From CAYGLV01 sp964351025 (GTDB taxonomy: Bacteria > Actinomycetota > Thermoleophilia > Gaiellales > Gaiellaceae): a DNA stretch of 42,983 bases. Of the stretch, positions 5,882 through 13,743 are shown piece after piece (position 1 is the stretch's first letter; the number at the start of each line of letters is the position of its first letter). The stretch spans positions 1 to 42,983 of the forward strand of contig CAYGLV010000014.1 in assembly GCA_964351025.1 (NCBI GenBank). The letters are read 5' to 3'. The notes beneath the pieces are model-generated. The model did no database searches, was not told the origin of the DNA, and saw nothing but the letters and a program-made list of their open reading frames with translations. Position numbers and translations under genes: made by a program.

Positions 5882-8000
5882 CGCCCAGCAGTGTGTCCAC
5901 GAGGGGCGCGAGCAGGCCCTCGCCGTCCAGGTTCCGCGCGGTCTCGCGGGCTGCCTCGAGCAGCTTCCGGTCGCGCGTGATGCGCGCGAAACGAAGGTCG
6001 GAGAGGCCCGACTGGCGAGCGCCGAGAAGCTGGCCCCCGCCGCGCAGGTCGAGATCGACGTCCGCCAGCTCGAAGCCGTCGGCGGTGTCCACGAGCGCCT
6101 GCAGGCGGGCCTGCGCCGTCTCGGTCAGCTCCTCCTTCGCACGTGAGACGAGCAGGCAGTACGACTGCTCGGCGCCGCGCCCGACGCGCCCGCGCAGCTG
6201 GTGGAGCTGGGCCAGGCCGAAGCGGTCGGCCTCCTGCACGATCATCACGGTCGCGTTCGCGACGTCCACGCCGACCTCGATCACGGTCGTCGCGACGAGC
6301 ACGTCGAGCTCTCCCGCCTTGAAGGCGGCCATCAGCTCGCGCCGCTCGGCCGGGCGCAGCTTCCCGTGCAGGCAGCCGACGCGAAACCCCTGCAGCTCGG
6401 CGCCGCGCAGCCGCTCGGCCTCCACCGTCGCAGCGCGCGCGGCGGTCGTCTCCGACTCGGCGATCAGCGGGCAGACGACGTAGGCCTGCCGGCCCTCGCG
6501 CAGCAGCCGCGTGAGCCGCGTGTACGCCTCGGACGAGCGCTCCTCGGGGATCCACCCGGTGACCACGGGCTTGCGGCTCGCCGGCGGCTTCGAGATCTCC
6601 GTCACGGAGAGGTCGCCGTAGACGGTGAGCGCGAGCGTGCGGGGAATCGGCGTCGCCGTCATGTGCAGGACGTGCGGGGCCCGCCGCTCGGCGAGCGCGG
6701 AGCGCTGCGCCACGCCGAAGCGGTGCTGCTCGTCCACGACCGCGACGGCGAGGTCGCGGAACTCGACCTCGCGCTGGATGAGGGCGTGGGTGCCGACGGC
6801 GATCTCCGCGTCGCCGGAAGCGATCAACTGCCGCGCGAGCCCGTGCGCGCGAGCCGGCAGCGAGCTCGTCAGGAGCACGCAGCGGACGCCGAGCTCGGTG
6901 CAAAGGCCCTCGACCGTGAGGAAGTGTTGCTCGGCGAGGGTCTCCGTCGGCGCCATCAGCGCGCCCTGGCGGCCGGCCTCGACGGCGCGCAGGAGCGCGT
7001 AGAGGGCGACGACGGTCTTTCCCGAGCCCACGTCGCCCTGGAGCAGCCGCTGCATCGGCGTCGTCCGGACAAGGTCGGCGTCGATCTCGGCAAGCGCGCG
7101 TTCCTGGTGCTCGGTGAGCGTGAACGGGAGCGCGTTGCGGTAGCGCGCGACAAGCTCTCCCGGGGGCGGCAGTGCCTCCGCGACGTCGGCCTCGCGCTCG
7201 GCGGCCCGGCGCGCGAGCGCGAGTTGGAGGACGAGCAGCTCGTCGAAGGCGAGCCGGCGGCGCCCCACCTCGGCCTCCGCGAGCGAGCGCGGGCGGTGCA
7301 GCGCGTGGTAGGCATCGGCCCGGAACGGCAGGCCTCGCAGCGCGAGCAGTGCCGCGGGCAGCGGCTCGCCGCCGTCCCGGGCATGCGCGAGGGCCTTCTC
7401 GGTCAGGTCGCGCAGCGTCTTCTGCGCGAGCTCCTCGGTCGCCGGGTACACAGGCGCGAAGTCGGCGGTGGCGGCGACATCGCCCAGGTCGTAGCTCTCG
7501 ACGGCGAAGCCGTAGCGGTTCGGCCGGCCGCGCAGCCGCACGCGCGTTCCGGTGGCGAGCTTCGCCTCGAGCCACGGCTGGTTGAACCACGTTGCCCGGA
7601 TCTCGCCCGTGCCGTCGGAGACGCCGGCCGTGAGGATCGTCAGCCGGCCGCGGCGGCGGCTCGAGACGCTGCGGACGACGCCCTCGATCACCGCCTCCTC
7701 GTCGCCGAAGAGATCCACGATCCGCCGCTCCGCGACGGGCTGCTCGTAGCGGCGGGGGCGGAAGTCGAGCAGATCGCCGACGCGCTCGAGCGCGAGCTTG
7801 CCGAGCCGGCGCTTCACCGTCGGGCCGACGCCCTGCAGCGCGTCGACGGGCAGCTCGAGCCGCTCGGGCCGCGGCGTCGATCTGGTCGGCGACCAGCGGG
7901 CAGGCGGGTCCAGGCCGGAGAAGCCGACCGGTGGACGGACGGATGCCCTACGCGCGACCAGGACGGAAGCGAGTATAGGAACCCGGTCCGGACGGGCCAC
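5856..8000 (-). CDS. recG: ATP-dependent DNA helicase RecG
   Basis: Branch-migration helicase that regresses stalled forks and processes recombination intermediates. The 714-residue product has an N-terminal wedge/OB region (about residues 50-200), Walker A GDVGSGKT near 322-329, Walker B DEQHRFG near 428, ATPIPRT, VATTVIEVGVDV and QLRGRVGRG, all in helicase order. GTG at 8000 directly follows the histidine-kinase stop at 8001. The first ~45 residues before LELPVDALQGVGP are not typical, but no other ATG, GTG or TTG lies in frame there. In other actinobacteria recG usually follows fakA; here a redox/two-component cassette intervenes. Confidence 0.97.
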   Translation of the reverse strand: MARPDRVPILASVLVARRASVRPPVGFSGLDPPARWSPTRSTPRPERLELPVDALQGVGPTVKRRLGKLALERVGDLLDFRPRRYEQPVAERRIVDLFGDEEAVIEGVVRSVSSRRRGRLTILTAGVSDGTGEIRATWFNQPWLEAKLATGTRVRLRGRPNRYGFAVESYDLGDVAATADFAPVYPATEELAQKTLRDLTEKALAHARDGGEPLPAALLALRGLPFRADAYHALHRPRSLAEAEVGRRRLAFDELLVLQLALARRAAEREADVAEALPPPGELVARYRNALPFTLTEHQERALAEIDADLVRTTPMQRLLQGDVGSGKTVVALYALLRAVEAGRQGALMAPTETLAEQHFLTVEGLCTELGVRCVLLTSSLPARAHGLARQLIASGDAEIAVGTHALIQREVEFRDLAVAVVDEQHRFGVAQRSALAERRAPHVLHMTATPIPRTLALTVYGDLSVTEISKPPASRKPVVTGWIPEERSSEAYTRLTRLLREGRQAYVVCPLIAESETTAARAATVEAERLRGAELQGFRVGCLHGKLRPAERRELMAAFKAGELDVLVATTVIEVGVDVANATVMIVQEADRFGLAQLHQLRGRVGRGAEQSYCLLVSRAKEELTETAQARLQALVDTADGFELADVDLDLRGGGQLLGARQSGLSDLRFARITRDRKLLEAARETARNLDGEGLLAPLVDTLLGDADHLGHS

Positions 8001-9380
8001 TCATGCGGGAGCACGCGGCAAGCGCACAACGGCCGCGAGCCCGCCGCCCGGCGCCTCCTCCAGCAGCGCCTCACCGCCGTCGGTCTCGACGAGCCGCCTG
8101 ACAATCGACAGCCCGAGCCCCGACCCGGCGGAGTCGGTGCGGCCGCGCCAGAAGCGATCGAACGCGCGCCCGCGCTCCTCGGCGGAGAGACCCGGCCCCT
8201 CGTCGGTCACACGCAGCTCCAACCGCTCCCCGCTCGCCGAGGCGCGCACGGTCACCGTCGTCCCCGGCGGCGAGTGCTCGACGGCGTTCGCGATCAGGTT
8301 GTCGAGCACCTGGACGACACGCTCCTGGGCGGCGTGCGCGGGAGGCAGCGGCCCACCTTCGGCGCGCAGCGCGACGTGGCGCTCCTCGGCGAGCGCCTGC
8401 CAGGCAGCGACCCGCTCCGCGGCCACGGCGGGGAGATCGACGGCGCCCGCCGCCGCCTCGCCCGAGTCGGCCCGCGCGAGCGCCAGCAGGCCCTCGACGA
8501 TCTGCGCCAGCCGCTCCACCTCGGCGAGGGCGCTCTCCAGCCCGGCGCGGCTGGGCTCGGCGACGTCTGCTTCGAGGTTTTCGAGCCGCAGGCGCAGCGC
8601 CGTCAGGGGCGTCCGGAGCTGATGCGAGGCGTCGGCGACGAATTCGTGCTGCGAACCGAGCAGCGCCTCCACCTTGGCGACCATGTCGTTGAAGGCGAGC
8701 GCGAGCGAGCGCACCTCGGGAGGACCGTCGTCCACCGGCGCGCGGGCGCGCAGATCGCCACCGCCGGCGACCTGCGCAGCCTCCTCGAGCCGGAGCAGCG
8801 GTCGCGCGACCCAGCGGCTCAGACTCACGCCGGCGGCTACGGCGAGGGCCAGCACGATCAGGCCGATCGCGCCGAGCAGGAGCCAGTAGCGGCGGACGCG
8901 CTCGTCCAGCGTCGAGGTTGGGTAGCTCACGCGCACGGCGCCGTACACGACACCGCTCGAGGCGACAGGCACAGCAACGTAGAGCAGGTCGCCGCCAAGC
9001 GTCGTCGAATGCCGGCTGCCGGTCGCCACGTCACCGCCGAGGGCAATCGCGATCTCGGGGCGCGAGGCGAAGCTCCGCGTGCCGGGCTCCGGTGGGCTCG
9101 AGTCCACGAGCGCGACACCGCGCGCGTTCACGATCACGATTCGCCCTCCGGTGTCGCGACGGTAGCGCTCGGCGACCGCGCGCAGCGCGGGGACAGCCTC
9201 TGAGCCGCCGCCCTCGAGCGTGTCCTCGGCCAGGGAGGCGACGGCCGCCGCGTCGCGCTCCACCTTCGCCGACAGGTCGCGCCGCTCGCTGCGCGAGTTC
9301 GCCACGCCGAGCGGGATCTCGAGCACGGCGAGGACGACGAGCGTCAGAGTCACATAGCCGACGAGCAGCCGCCGGGTCAT
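8001..9380 (-). CDS. Sensor histidine kinase
   Basis: Inner-membrane sensor of a two-component system, 459 residues. Transmembrane segments lie at about 5-26 and 165-187, with an extracytoplasmic sensor domain of ~135 residues between them. A HAMP domain spans about 188-240. The dimerisation/phosphoacceptor helix holds His253 in ASHQLRTPLT, and the ATPase domain has the N box (NLIANAVEHS), DEGPGLS and GSGLGLSIV. ATG at 9380 is chosen because it overlaps the regulator stop (ATGA) and directly precedes the first membrane segment. It is translated after its response regulator and runs into recG. The signal sensed is unknown; the divergent redox operon is a plausible target. Confidence 0.95.
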   Translation of the reverse strand: MTRRLLVGYVTLTLVVLAVLEIPLGVANSRSERRDLSAKVERDAAAVASLAEDTLEGGGSEAVPALRAVAERYRRDTGGRIVIVNARGVALVDSSPPEPGTRSFASRPEIAIALGGDVATGSRHSTTLGGDLLYVAVPVASSGVVYGAVRVSYPTSTLDERVRRYWLLLGAIGLIVLALAVAAGVSLSRWVARPLLRLEEAAQVAGGGDLRARAPVDDGPPEVRSLALAFNDMVAKVEALLGSQHEFVADASHQLRTPLTALRLRLENLEADVAEPSRAGLESALAEVERLAQIVEGLLALARADSGEAAAGAVDLPAVAAERVAAWQALAEERHVALRAEGGPLPPAHAAQERVVQVLDNLIANAVEHSPPGTTVTVRASASGERLELRVTDEGPGLSAEERGRAFDRFWRGRTDSAGSGLGLSIVRRLVETDGGEALLEEAPGGGLAAVVRLPRAPA

Positions 9381-10027
9381 GCGCGCAGGCGCAGGCCGAC
9401 ACCGCGCACCGTCTCGATCAGGCCCGGATCGCCGAGCTTGCGGCGCAGCGAGGCGACGTGGACGTCCACGGTCTTCGACGAGCCGTACCACGTCGTCTGC
9501 CAGACCTCGCGCAGGATCCGCTTGCGGTCGACAACGGCGCCGGGCTCCGCGGCGAGCAGGGCGAGCAGGTCGAACTCCTTCGCCGTGAGAGACAGCTCGC
9601 GCCCGGCGAGCGTGGCGCGGCGGGCTCGCACGTCCACCTCGAGCTCGCCCGTGCGTAGCGGCCGCTGGCCCGCCCGCGGCTCCAAGCGGCGCGAGACGGC
9701 GCGAATGCGGGCGATCAGCTCACGCAGCCCGAAGGGCTTCACGACGTAGTCGTCGGCGCCGAGCTCGAGCCCGACGACGCGATCCACCTCCTCGCCCTTG
9801 GCCGTGACCATGATGATCGGGACGTCGGAGCGGCCGCGTAGCTCGCGGCAAACGGTGTAGCCGTCCATGTCCGGCAGGCGCAGGTCGAGCAGGACGAGAT
9901 CGACCGGCGGAGCGGCCAGCGCCTCAGCGCCCGTCGCCGCCCGCGTCACGGTGTAGCCCTCGCGACGCAAGCCCTCCGCAAGCGGCTCGGCGATCGCGTC
10001 CTCGTCCTCGACGAGCAGGAGGTGCAC
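9377..10027 (-). CDS. OmpR/PhoB-family response regulator
   Basis: DNA-binding partner of the adjacent kinase, 216 residues. The receiver domain has the acidic pocket in LLVEDED, phosphoacceptor Asp48 in VLLDLRLPDMDG, MVTAKGEE and Lys97 in VVKPFG. The C-terminal winged-helix domain includes LTAKEFDLLALLA and SSKTVDVHVASLRRKLG. GTG at 10027 starts the protein exactly at the usual (V/M)-x-LLLVEDE position; the frame is open further up but without domain sequence. It is divergent from the redox operon beginning at 10171, across a 143-bp interval where it may bind. Confidence 0.95.
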   Translation of the reverse strand: MHLLLVEDEDAIAEPLAEGLRREGYTVTRAATGAEALAAPPVDLVLLDLRLPDMDGYTVCRELRGRSDVPIIMVTAKGEEVDRVVGLELGADDYVVKPFGLRELIARIRAVSRRLEPRAGQRPLRTGELEVDVRARRATLAGRELSLTAKEFDLLALLAAEPGAVVDRKRILREVWQTTWYGSSKTVDVHVASLRRKLGDPGLIETVRGVGLRLRA

Positions 10028-10170
10028 GCCCTGATCGTAGGCCCCACGCGGAGCGGCCGCGGGCCGAAGCGAAACCTTTACCAGTACCTGGGGAAAGCCT
10101 TGCCTCCGCGAGCCCACCTGTAACCGGCCGCTGCCTACGGTGGGCGCACATCGTCCAGGAGGTTCTCACC
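10028..10170 (+). promoter_or_regulatory. Divergent intergenic region between response regulator and redox operon
   Basis: 143 bp without coding sequence, separating the regulator gene (minus) from the redox operon (plus). A strong ribosome binding site AGGAGG at 10157-10162 precedes the GTG start at 10171 by 8 nt. A TTGCCT at 10100-10105 followed by TAACCG at 10121-10126 is a weak, tightly spaced promoter candidate for the plus strand. On the minus strand TACGAT (10039-10034) lies just before the regulator GTG and would give a nearly leaderless transcript. No convincing direct repeats for a PhoB-type regulator were found by eye. Confidence 0.3.
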
Positions 10171-10647
10171 GTGAAACGTGCCCACACAGCCGCAATCGCC
10201 GTTCTGCTCGGAGTCGCCGGCGTGGCCGGCACCGTCGCCGCCACCCGCACCGCCGGCCTCGGCGCGAGCTCAGCCCAGCCGGCGCTGTCGGAGCGGCAGA
10301 TCGTCCAGCGGAGCCGGCAGCTCGACCGCTTCGAGGCATCGCTGCGCACGTCGCTCGCCCAGAAGCCGCCGGCTCTGCCTCCCGTCCCCCGGTATACGGC
10401 CTCGTCCTCCACATCCGTACCCGCGTCCACGCCGGCGCCCCCGCGGGCGTCCACGTCTGCTGTGTCGTCGCTCGCAGCGGCCGCCGCGAGCGAGGCGCAG
10501 ATCGTGTACCGCCGTCCCGCCCCGATCGTGGTCACGACACCGCGCCCCGGCGGCGAGAGCGCCGAGACCGAGGGCCATGAGGATGAGAGCTACGACGCCG
10601 AGGGACAGGCCCCCGACGAATCCAGAGACGGCGGGGACGATGACTAA
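10171..10647 (+). CDS. Membrane-anchored or secreted protein of unknown function (first gene of redox operon)
   Basis: 158 residues, no family recognised. The N-terminus MKRAHTAAIAVLLGVAGVAGTVAATRT is a signal peptide or uncleaved anchor. A short amphipathic helix follows (QIVQRSRQLDRFEASLR), then a Pro/Ser/Thr/Ala-rich linker, a short hydrophobic motif APIVVTTPRPGG, and a very acidic Asp/Glu tail. GTG at 10171 has an AGGAGG ribosome site 8 nt upstream. The stop overlaps the next gene's ATG region by 8 bp. The anchor, helix, linker and xPxxVxT layout recurs in the next gene, suggesting distant paralogues or a co-evolved pair at the envelope. Confidence 0.75.
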   Translation: MKRAHTAAIAVLLGVAGVAGTVAATRTAGLGASSAQPALSERQIVQRSRQLDRFEASLRTSLAQKPPALPPVPRYTASSSTSVPASTPAPPRASTSAVSSLAAAAASEAQIVYRRPAPIVVTTPRPGGESAETEGHEDESYDAEGQAPDESRDGGDDD

Positions 10648-11038
10648 CCACGTCGTCCGCCTCTACGCGCTCGGGCTCGCGCTCGCCGTGTTCTTCGTCT
10701 CGTGGGCGACTGTCGCGGCCAAGCCGTGGGCGACCGCCAAGGCGGATCCCCGCGTCGCCGCGCTCGCGGCCCGCGAGCAAAGGCTGCAGCGCGAGTCGGC
10801 CGCTGTGCAGCGGCTCGTGCAGGCCCGTTACGCGGAGTACCGCGTCGCGCTTGCCGGACGGCAGGCACAGATTGCAGCGGCGCAGACGGCCCGCTCGCGG
10901 TCTTCGGTGGGCGTCAGCCCAGCTGCGCCGGTCGCCCCGGTCGCATCCGCCACCCCGGTTGCGCCGGCCGCTGCGACCGCGCCCGCCGCGGTGCGCATCG
11001 TCAACCTGCCGCCGCTCGTGATCACGAGGACGTCATGA
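10640..11038 (+). CDS. Membrane-anchored coiled-coil protein of unknown function
   Basis: 132 residues, no recognised family. MTNHVVRLYALGLALAVFFVSWATVAAKPW is an N-terminal membrane anchor. It is followed by a helical stretch (REQRLQRESAAVQRLVQARYAEY), an Ala/Pro/Val linker, and the short C-terminal motif VRIVNLPPLVITRTS, similar to APIVVTTP of the preceding protein. It overlaps the preceding gene by 8 bp and apbE by 4 bp (ATGA), so all are translated from one message. The function may be structural support for the redox proteins encoded downstream; that is inference from context only. Confidence 0.75.
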   Translation: MTNHVVRLYALGLALAVFFVSWATVAAKPWATAKADPRVAALAAREQRLQRESAAVQRLVQARYAEYRVALAGRQAQIAAAQTARSRSSVGVSPAAPVAPVASATPVAPAAATAPAAVRIVNLPPLVITRTS

Positions 11039-11856
11039 TGCTCCACCGCACTTTCCGCGCGATGGGCACCGAGGTCGAGTTGCTGCTCGACGGCGAGGCC
11101 GACCGGGCGAACGGCGCCGCGCTGGCGGCGGCCGAGCGGGAGTTCCACCGGCTGGAGGCGCTCCTCTCCCGCTTCCGGCCGGACTCGGAGCTCTCCCGCC
11201 TGAACGAGGCGGGAGAGCTGGCCGCGGGGCCCGAGCTGCGCGAGGTCGTCGCGCTCGCAATCGCTGCGCGCGAGCGGACCGGTGGGCGCTTCGACCCGAC
11301 CGTCCACGACGCGCTCGTCGCGGCCGGCTACGACCGCAGCTTCGAGCAGGTGGAGGCCACGGGACCCGGACGGCCTGCCGGCGCAGCCTGCGGCGGCGCG
11401 GTCGAAATCGAGGGAGAGACGATCCGGCTCGGGCCGGGCGTCCGCCTCGATCTCGGCGGCATCGGCAAGGGCTACGCGGTCGACCGCGCGTGTGACGTGC
11501 TCGCACCCGCCGGCCCGTGCCTCGTCAGCGCCGGCGGCGACCTCGCCGTCCGCGGCGGCGCGTGGCCCGTCGGCGTGACCGACGAGCTGACGGTCGAGCT
11601 GACCCGCGGCGCGCTCGCCACATCCGGCCGCGACCGCCGCCGCTGGAGCTGCGGCGGCGAGGAGCGGCACCACCTGATCGACCCCGCAACCGGACACCCC
11701 GCCGAGAGCGAGCTCGCCCGTGCCACGGTCTGGGCGCACACCGCCGCCGAGGCGGAGGTGCTTGCCAAGGCCGTTTTCCTCGGCGCCGAAGTCGACGTCC
11801 CCCGCGTGCTCGTCACGTCCGACGGCCGCACACTGGTCGAAGGAGGCCTCGCATGA
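11035..11856 (+). CDS. apbE: FAD:protein FMN transferase (ApbE family)
   Basis: ApbE enzymes use FAD to attach FMN covalently to Thr/Ser residues of extracytoplasmic redox proteins. The 273 residues contain FRAMGTEVELLL at the start, a GGRFDPTVHDALVAAGYD stretch, the FAD-binding LDLGGIGKGYAVDRA, SAGGDLAVRG and HHLIDPATGHPAES, in normal order. No signal peptide is visible, unlike many lipoprotein ApbEs, so it may act in the cytoplasm or be exported by another route. It overlaps both neighbours by 4 bp. No FMN-binding domain protein or clear flavinylation motif (Asp-Gly-x-Thr-type) is seen in the operon, so its substrate is unknown. Confidence 0.93.
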   Translation: MMLHRTFRAMGTEVELLLDGEADRANGAALAAAEREFHRLEALLSRFRPDSELSRLNEAGELAAGPELREVVALAIAARERTGGRFDPTVHDALVAAGYDRSFEQVEATGPGRPAGAACGGAVEIEGETIRLGPGVRLDLGGIGKGYAVDRACDVLAPAGPCLVSAGGDLAVRGGAWPVGVTDELTVELTRGALATSGRDRRRWSCGGEERHHLIDPATGHPAESELARATVWAHTAAEAEVLAKAVFLGAEVDVPRVLVTSDGRTLVEGGLA

Positions 11857-12407
11857 AGACCGACCCGACGTTCTGGCTGCTCGCACGTGCGAGCGGGTTG
11901 ACGGCCTACGTGCTGCTCACCCTCTCCGTGCTCGCCGGGCTCGTCCTCAAGTCGCGCCCGTTCGGGAAGGCCCTACGCGCCTCGACCGTGGCCGACGTCC
12001 ACCGCTTCCTCGCCATGCTCGGGCTCGGGGCCGTAGCGCTGCACGGTGCCACGCTCGTGCTCGACACGACGGTGCACGTGTCGCCGCTCGCGCTCGTCGT
12101 CCCGGGCCTCGTCCCCTACCGGCCCGTGTGGACGGCGGCCGGCGTCCTCGCCACCGAGCTGATGATCATCATCTACGCCTCGTTCGCGCTCCGGCGCCGG
12201 ATCGGCGCCAAGAACTGGCGGCGTCTGCACTACGCGACGTTTGGCCTCTTCGCGTTGGCCACCGTGCACGGGCTCGCCGCCGGCACCGACAGCGGCGCAG
12301 CATGGGCGCTCGGCCTCTACGGCGGCGCGGTCGGAGCAGTCGTCTGCGCGACCGGCTGGCGTGCGCTCGCTTCCCCCGTCGCCACACCTGCAAGGAGAAC
12401 GGCATGA
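11853..12407 (+). CDS. Ferric-reductase-like transmembrane protein
   Basis: 184-residue integral membrane protein with about five to six hydrophobic helices. Candidate haem-ligating histidines are spaced as in ferric-reductase-like/YedZ domains: VADVHRFLAMLGLGAVALHGATL early, and RRLHYATFGLFALATVHGL later. It would carry electrons across the membrane, probably through b-type haem. The AAGGAGG sequence shortly before ATG at 11853 is a good ribosome site. It overlaps apbE and the ferredoxin gene by 4 bp each, suggesting a ferredoxin, membrane haem, flavoprotein electron path. It lacks the NAD/FAD-binding domain of full ferric reductases. Confidence 0.85.
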   Translation: MKTDPTFWLLARASGLTAYVLLTLSVLAGLVLKSRPFGKALRASTVADVHRFLAMLGLGAVALHGATLVLDTTVHVSPLALVVPGLVPYRPVWTAAGVLATELMIIIYASFALRRRIGAKNWRRLHYATFGLFALATVHGLAAGTDSGAAWALGLYGGAVGAVVCATGWRALASPVATPARRTA

Positions 12408-12604
12408 ACCGTTACCGCATCGAGCTCGACCCCTCCCTCTGCCTCGGCTACGGCGTGTGCGAGGCGTTCGCGCCCGAGGTGTTCGAGCTGAACGACGACA
12501 TCGCCGCGCTGCGCGTCGGCTGGAGCGACGACGACGCAGTCCTCGAGGCCGCCCGCGCGTGCCCGGCGGGAGCGATCTACGTCCACGAGAGCGCGGCGGC
12601 GTAG
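12404..12604 (+). CDS. Small single-cluster ferredoxin
   Basis: 66 residues starting MNRYRIELDPSLCLGYGVC. Cysteines are at 13, 19 and 53 (C-x5-C and a later C-P), the three-ligand pattern of small [3Fe-4S] ferredoxins like those that serve cytochromes P450. The acidic surface is typical for a soluble electron carrier. ATG at 12404 has GGAG upstream and overlaps the membrane gene's stop by 4 bp, pointing to direct functional coupling, with the ferredoxin as probable cytoplasmic electron donor. The donor reductase is not encoded here. Confidence 0.92.
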   Translation: MNRYRIELDPSLCLGYGVCEAFAPEVFELNDDIAALRVGWSDDDAVLEAARACPAGAIYVHESAAA

Positions 12605-12619
12605 GCGTAGGCTTCGGGA

Positions 12620-12874
12620 ATGAGCCGCAGACGCAGGATCGTGCTCGGCGCGTTGCTCGTCGCTGCGGCCGTCGTCGCGGCGATCGCCGCCAACCTGGCG
12701 CTGCTGCGGCTCGCCGAGGAGCGCCACGACCCGGTCGGGAACCTCAGCCCGAAGGCGGTGATCACGGCACCCTCCCGCACGGTAGCCCCGGAGGTGACCG
12801 TCCCTCCAGCCGCGACCACCGAGTCGAGAATCGAGACCGAAACGGAGACCGAGCCGCACGCCGACGACGACTAG
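12620..12874 (+). CDS. Small single-pass membrane protein of unknown function
   Basis: 84 residues. A basic N-terminus (MSRRRR) and one hydrophobic helix (about 7-29) are followed by an extracytoplasmic tail rich in Pro, Thr, Ala and Glu with a TETETE stretch near the end. A conserved-looking DPVGNLSP lies just after the helix. It is 15 bp downstream of the ferredoxin, probably the last gene of the redox operon. Its TAG shares the palindromic CTAG at 12871-12874 with the stop of the convergent degV-family gene. No function is recognised. Confidence 0.7.
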   Translation: MSRRRRIVLGALLVAAAVVAAIAANLALLRLAEERHDPVGNLSPKAVITAPSRTVAPEVTVPPAATTESRIETETETEPHADDD

Positions 12875-13743
12875 AAGCCGTCGTCGGCGAACCAGAAGAA
12901 GCCGACGGTTCCCGGGCCGGCGTGCGTGCCGACGACGGCGCCGAGGCTCGTCACGATCTCGATCTCCGCCTGCGGCCGGATGGCCGCGACGACCGCACGC
13001 AATTGCTCGACGGTCCCCTCGGCCTCGGCATGCGCGATCCCGACCCGGAGGCCGGGCGCGTCGGAGGTCGCCTCCGAGAAGCGCCGCCCGAACTCCTCGA
13101 GCGCCTTCCGCCGGCCGCGCACGCGCGTCACGGGCACGATCTCGCCCTCCTCGATCGTCAGGATCGGCTTGACGTTGAGCAGGTTGCCGGCCAGCGCCTT
13201 CGCGCGGCCGATCCGCCCGCCCTTGGCGAGGAACTCGAGCGTGTCCACCGTGAAGAGGATCTCGGCCTCGCGCTTGTAGCGCTCGATCAGCGCCTCGATC
13301 TCGTCGTCGCTGCAGCCGGCCGCGAGCCTCAGGCGGCGCTGGATCGCCAGCGCGAGCATCGTTACCGCGGCGGAGGCCGTTTCGGTGTCCACGACGCGAA
13401 TGCGATCGCCTCCCGCCTCCTCGGCGGCCAGCTCGGCGCTGCGGAAGGTGCCCGAGAGCTGCGACGAGAGGTGGAGCGAGTAGATCCGCTCGTAGCCCGC
13501 AAGCTCCTCGTAGGCGACGAAGAAGTCCTGCGGGGTCGGCTGCGAGGTCGTGGGGAGGGACGAGACGGTGCGCAGCCGCGCGTAGAAGGTGTGCGGGTCG
13601 ATATCCACGTAGTCGCGGAAGCTCTCCTCGCCGAAGCGGACGTAGAGCGGCACGACGCGCATGTTCGGGTGCCGGTCCCTCGCCTCCGGGAAATCGGCGG
13701 TCGAGTCGAGCACGATCGCCGTGTTCTTGGTCGTGAGCCTCAT
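12871..13743 (-). CDS. DegV-family fatty-acid-binding protein (FakB-like)
   Basis: 290-residue DegV protein; in the fatty acid kinase system FakB binds the fatty acid and presents it to FakA. The N-terminus NTAIVLDSTADFPE is the family's opening, with TTSQPTP at about 65-71, LHLSSQLSGTFRSAELAA, FTVDTLEFLAKGGRIGRAKA and GTHAGPGTVGFFW at the end. ATG at 13743 overlaps the stop of the receiver gene by 4 bp. The fakA gene lies one gene upstream in the same operon. The stop is shared with the convergent small membrane protein gene on CTAG. Confidence 0.92.
   Translation of the reverse strand: MRLTTKNTAIVLDSTADFPEARDRHPNMRVVPLYVRFGEESFRDYVDIDPHTFYARLRTVSSLPTTSQPTPQDFFVAYEELAGYERIYSLHLSSQLSGTFRSAELAAEEAGGDRIRVVDTETASAAVTMLALAIQRRLRLAAGCSDDEIEALIERYKREAEILFTVDTLEFLAKGGRIGRAKALAGNLLNVKPILTIEEGEIVPVTRVRGRRKALEEFGRRFSEATSDAPGLRVGIAHAEAEGTVEQLRAVVAAIRPQAEIEIVTSLGAVVGTHAGPGTVGFFWFADDGF

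Noticed and set aside
6201..9203. 1000-codon plus-strand open frame
   Set aside because: Runs antisense across recG and the histidine kinase, two unrelated certain genes; composition is artefactual.
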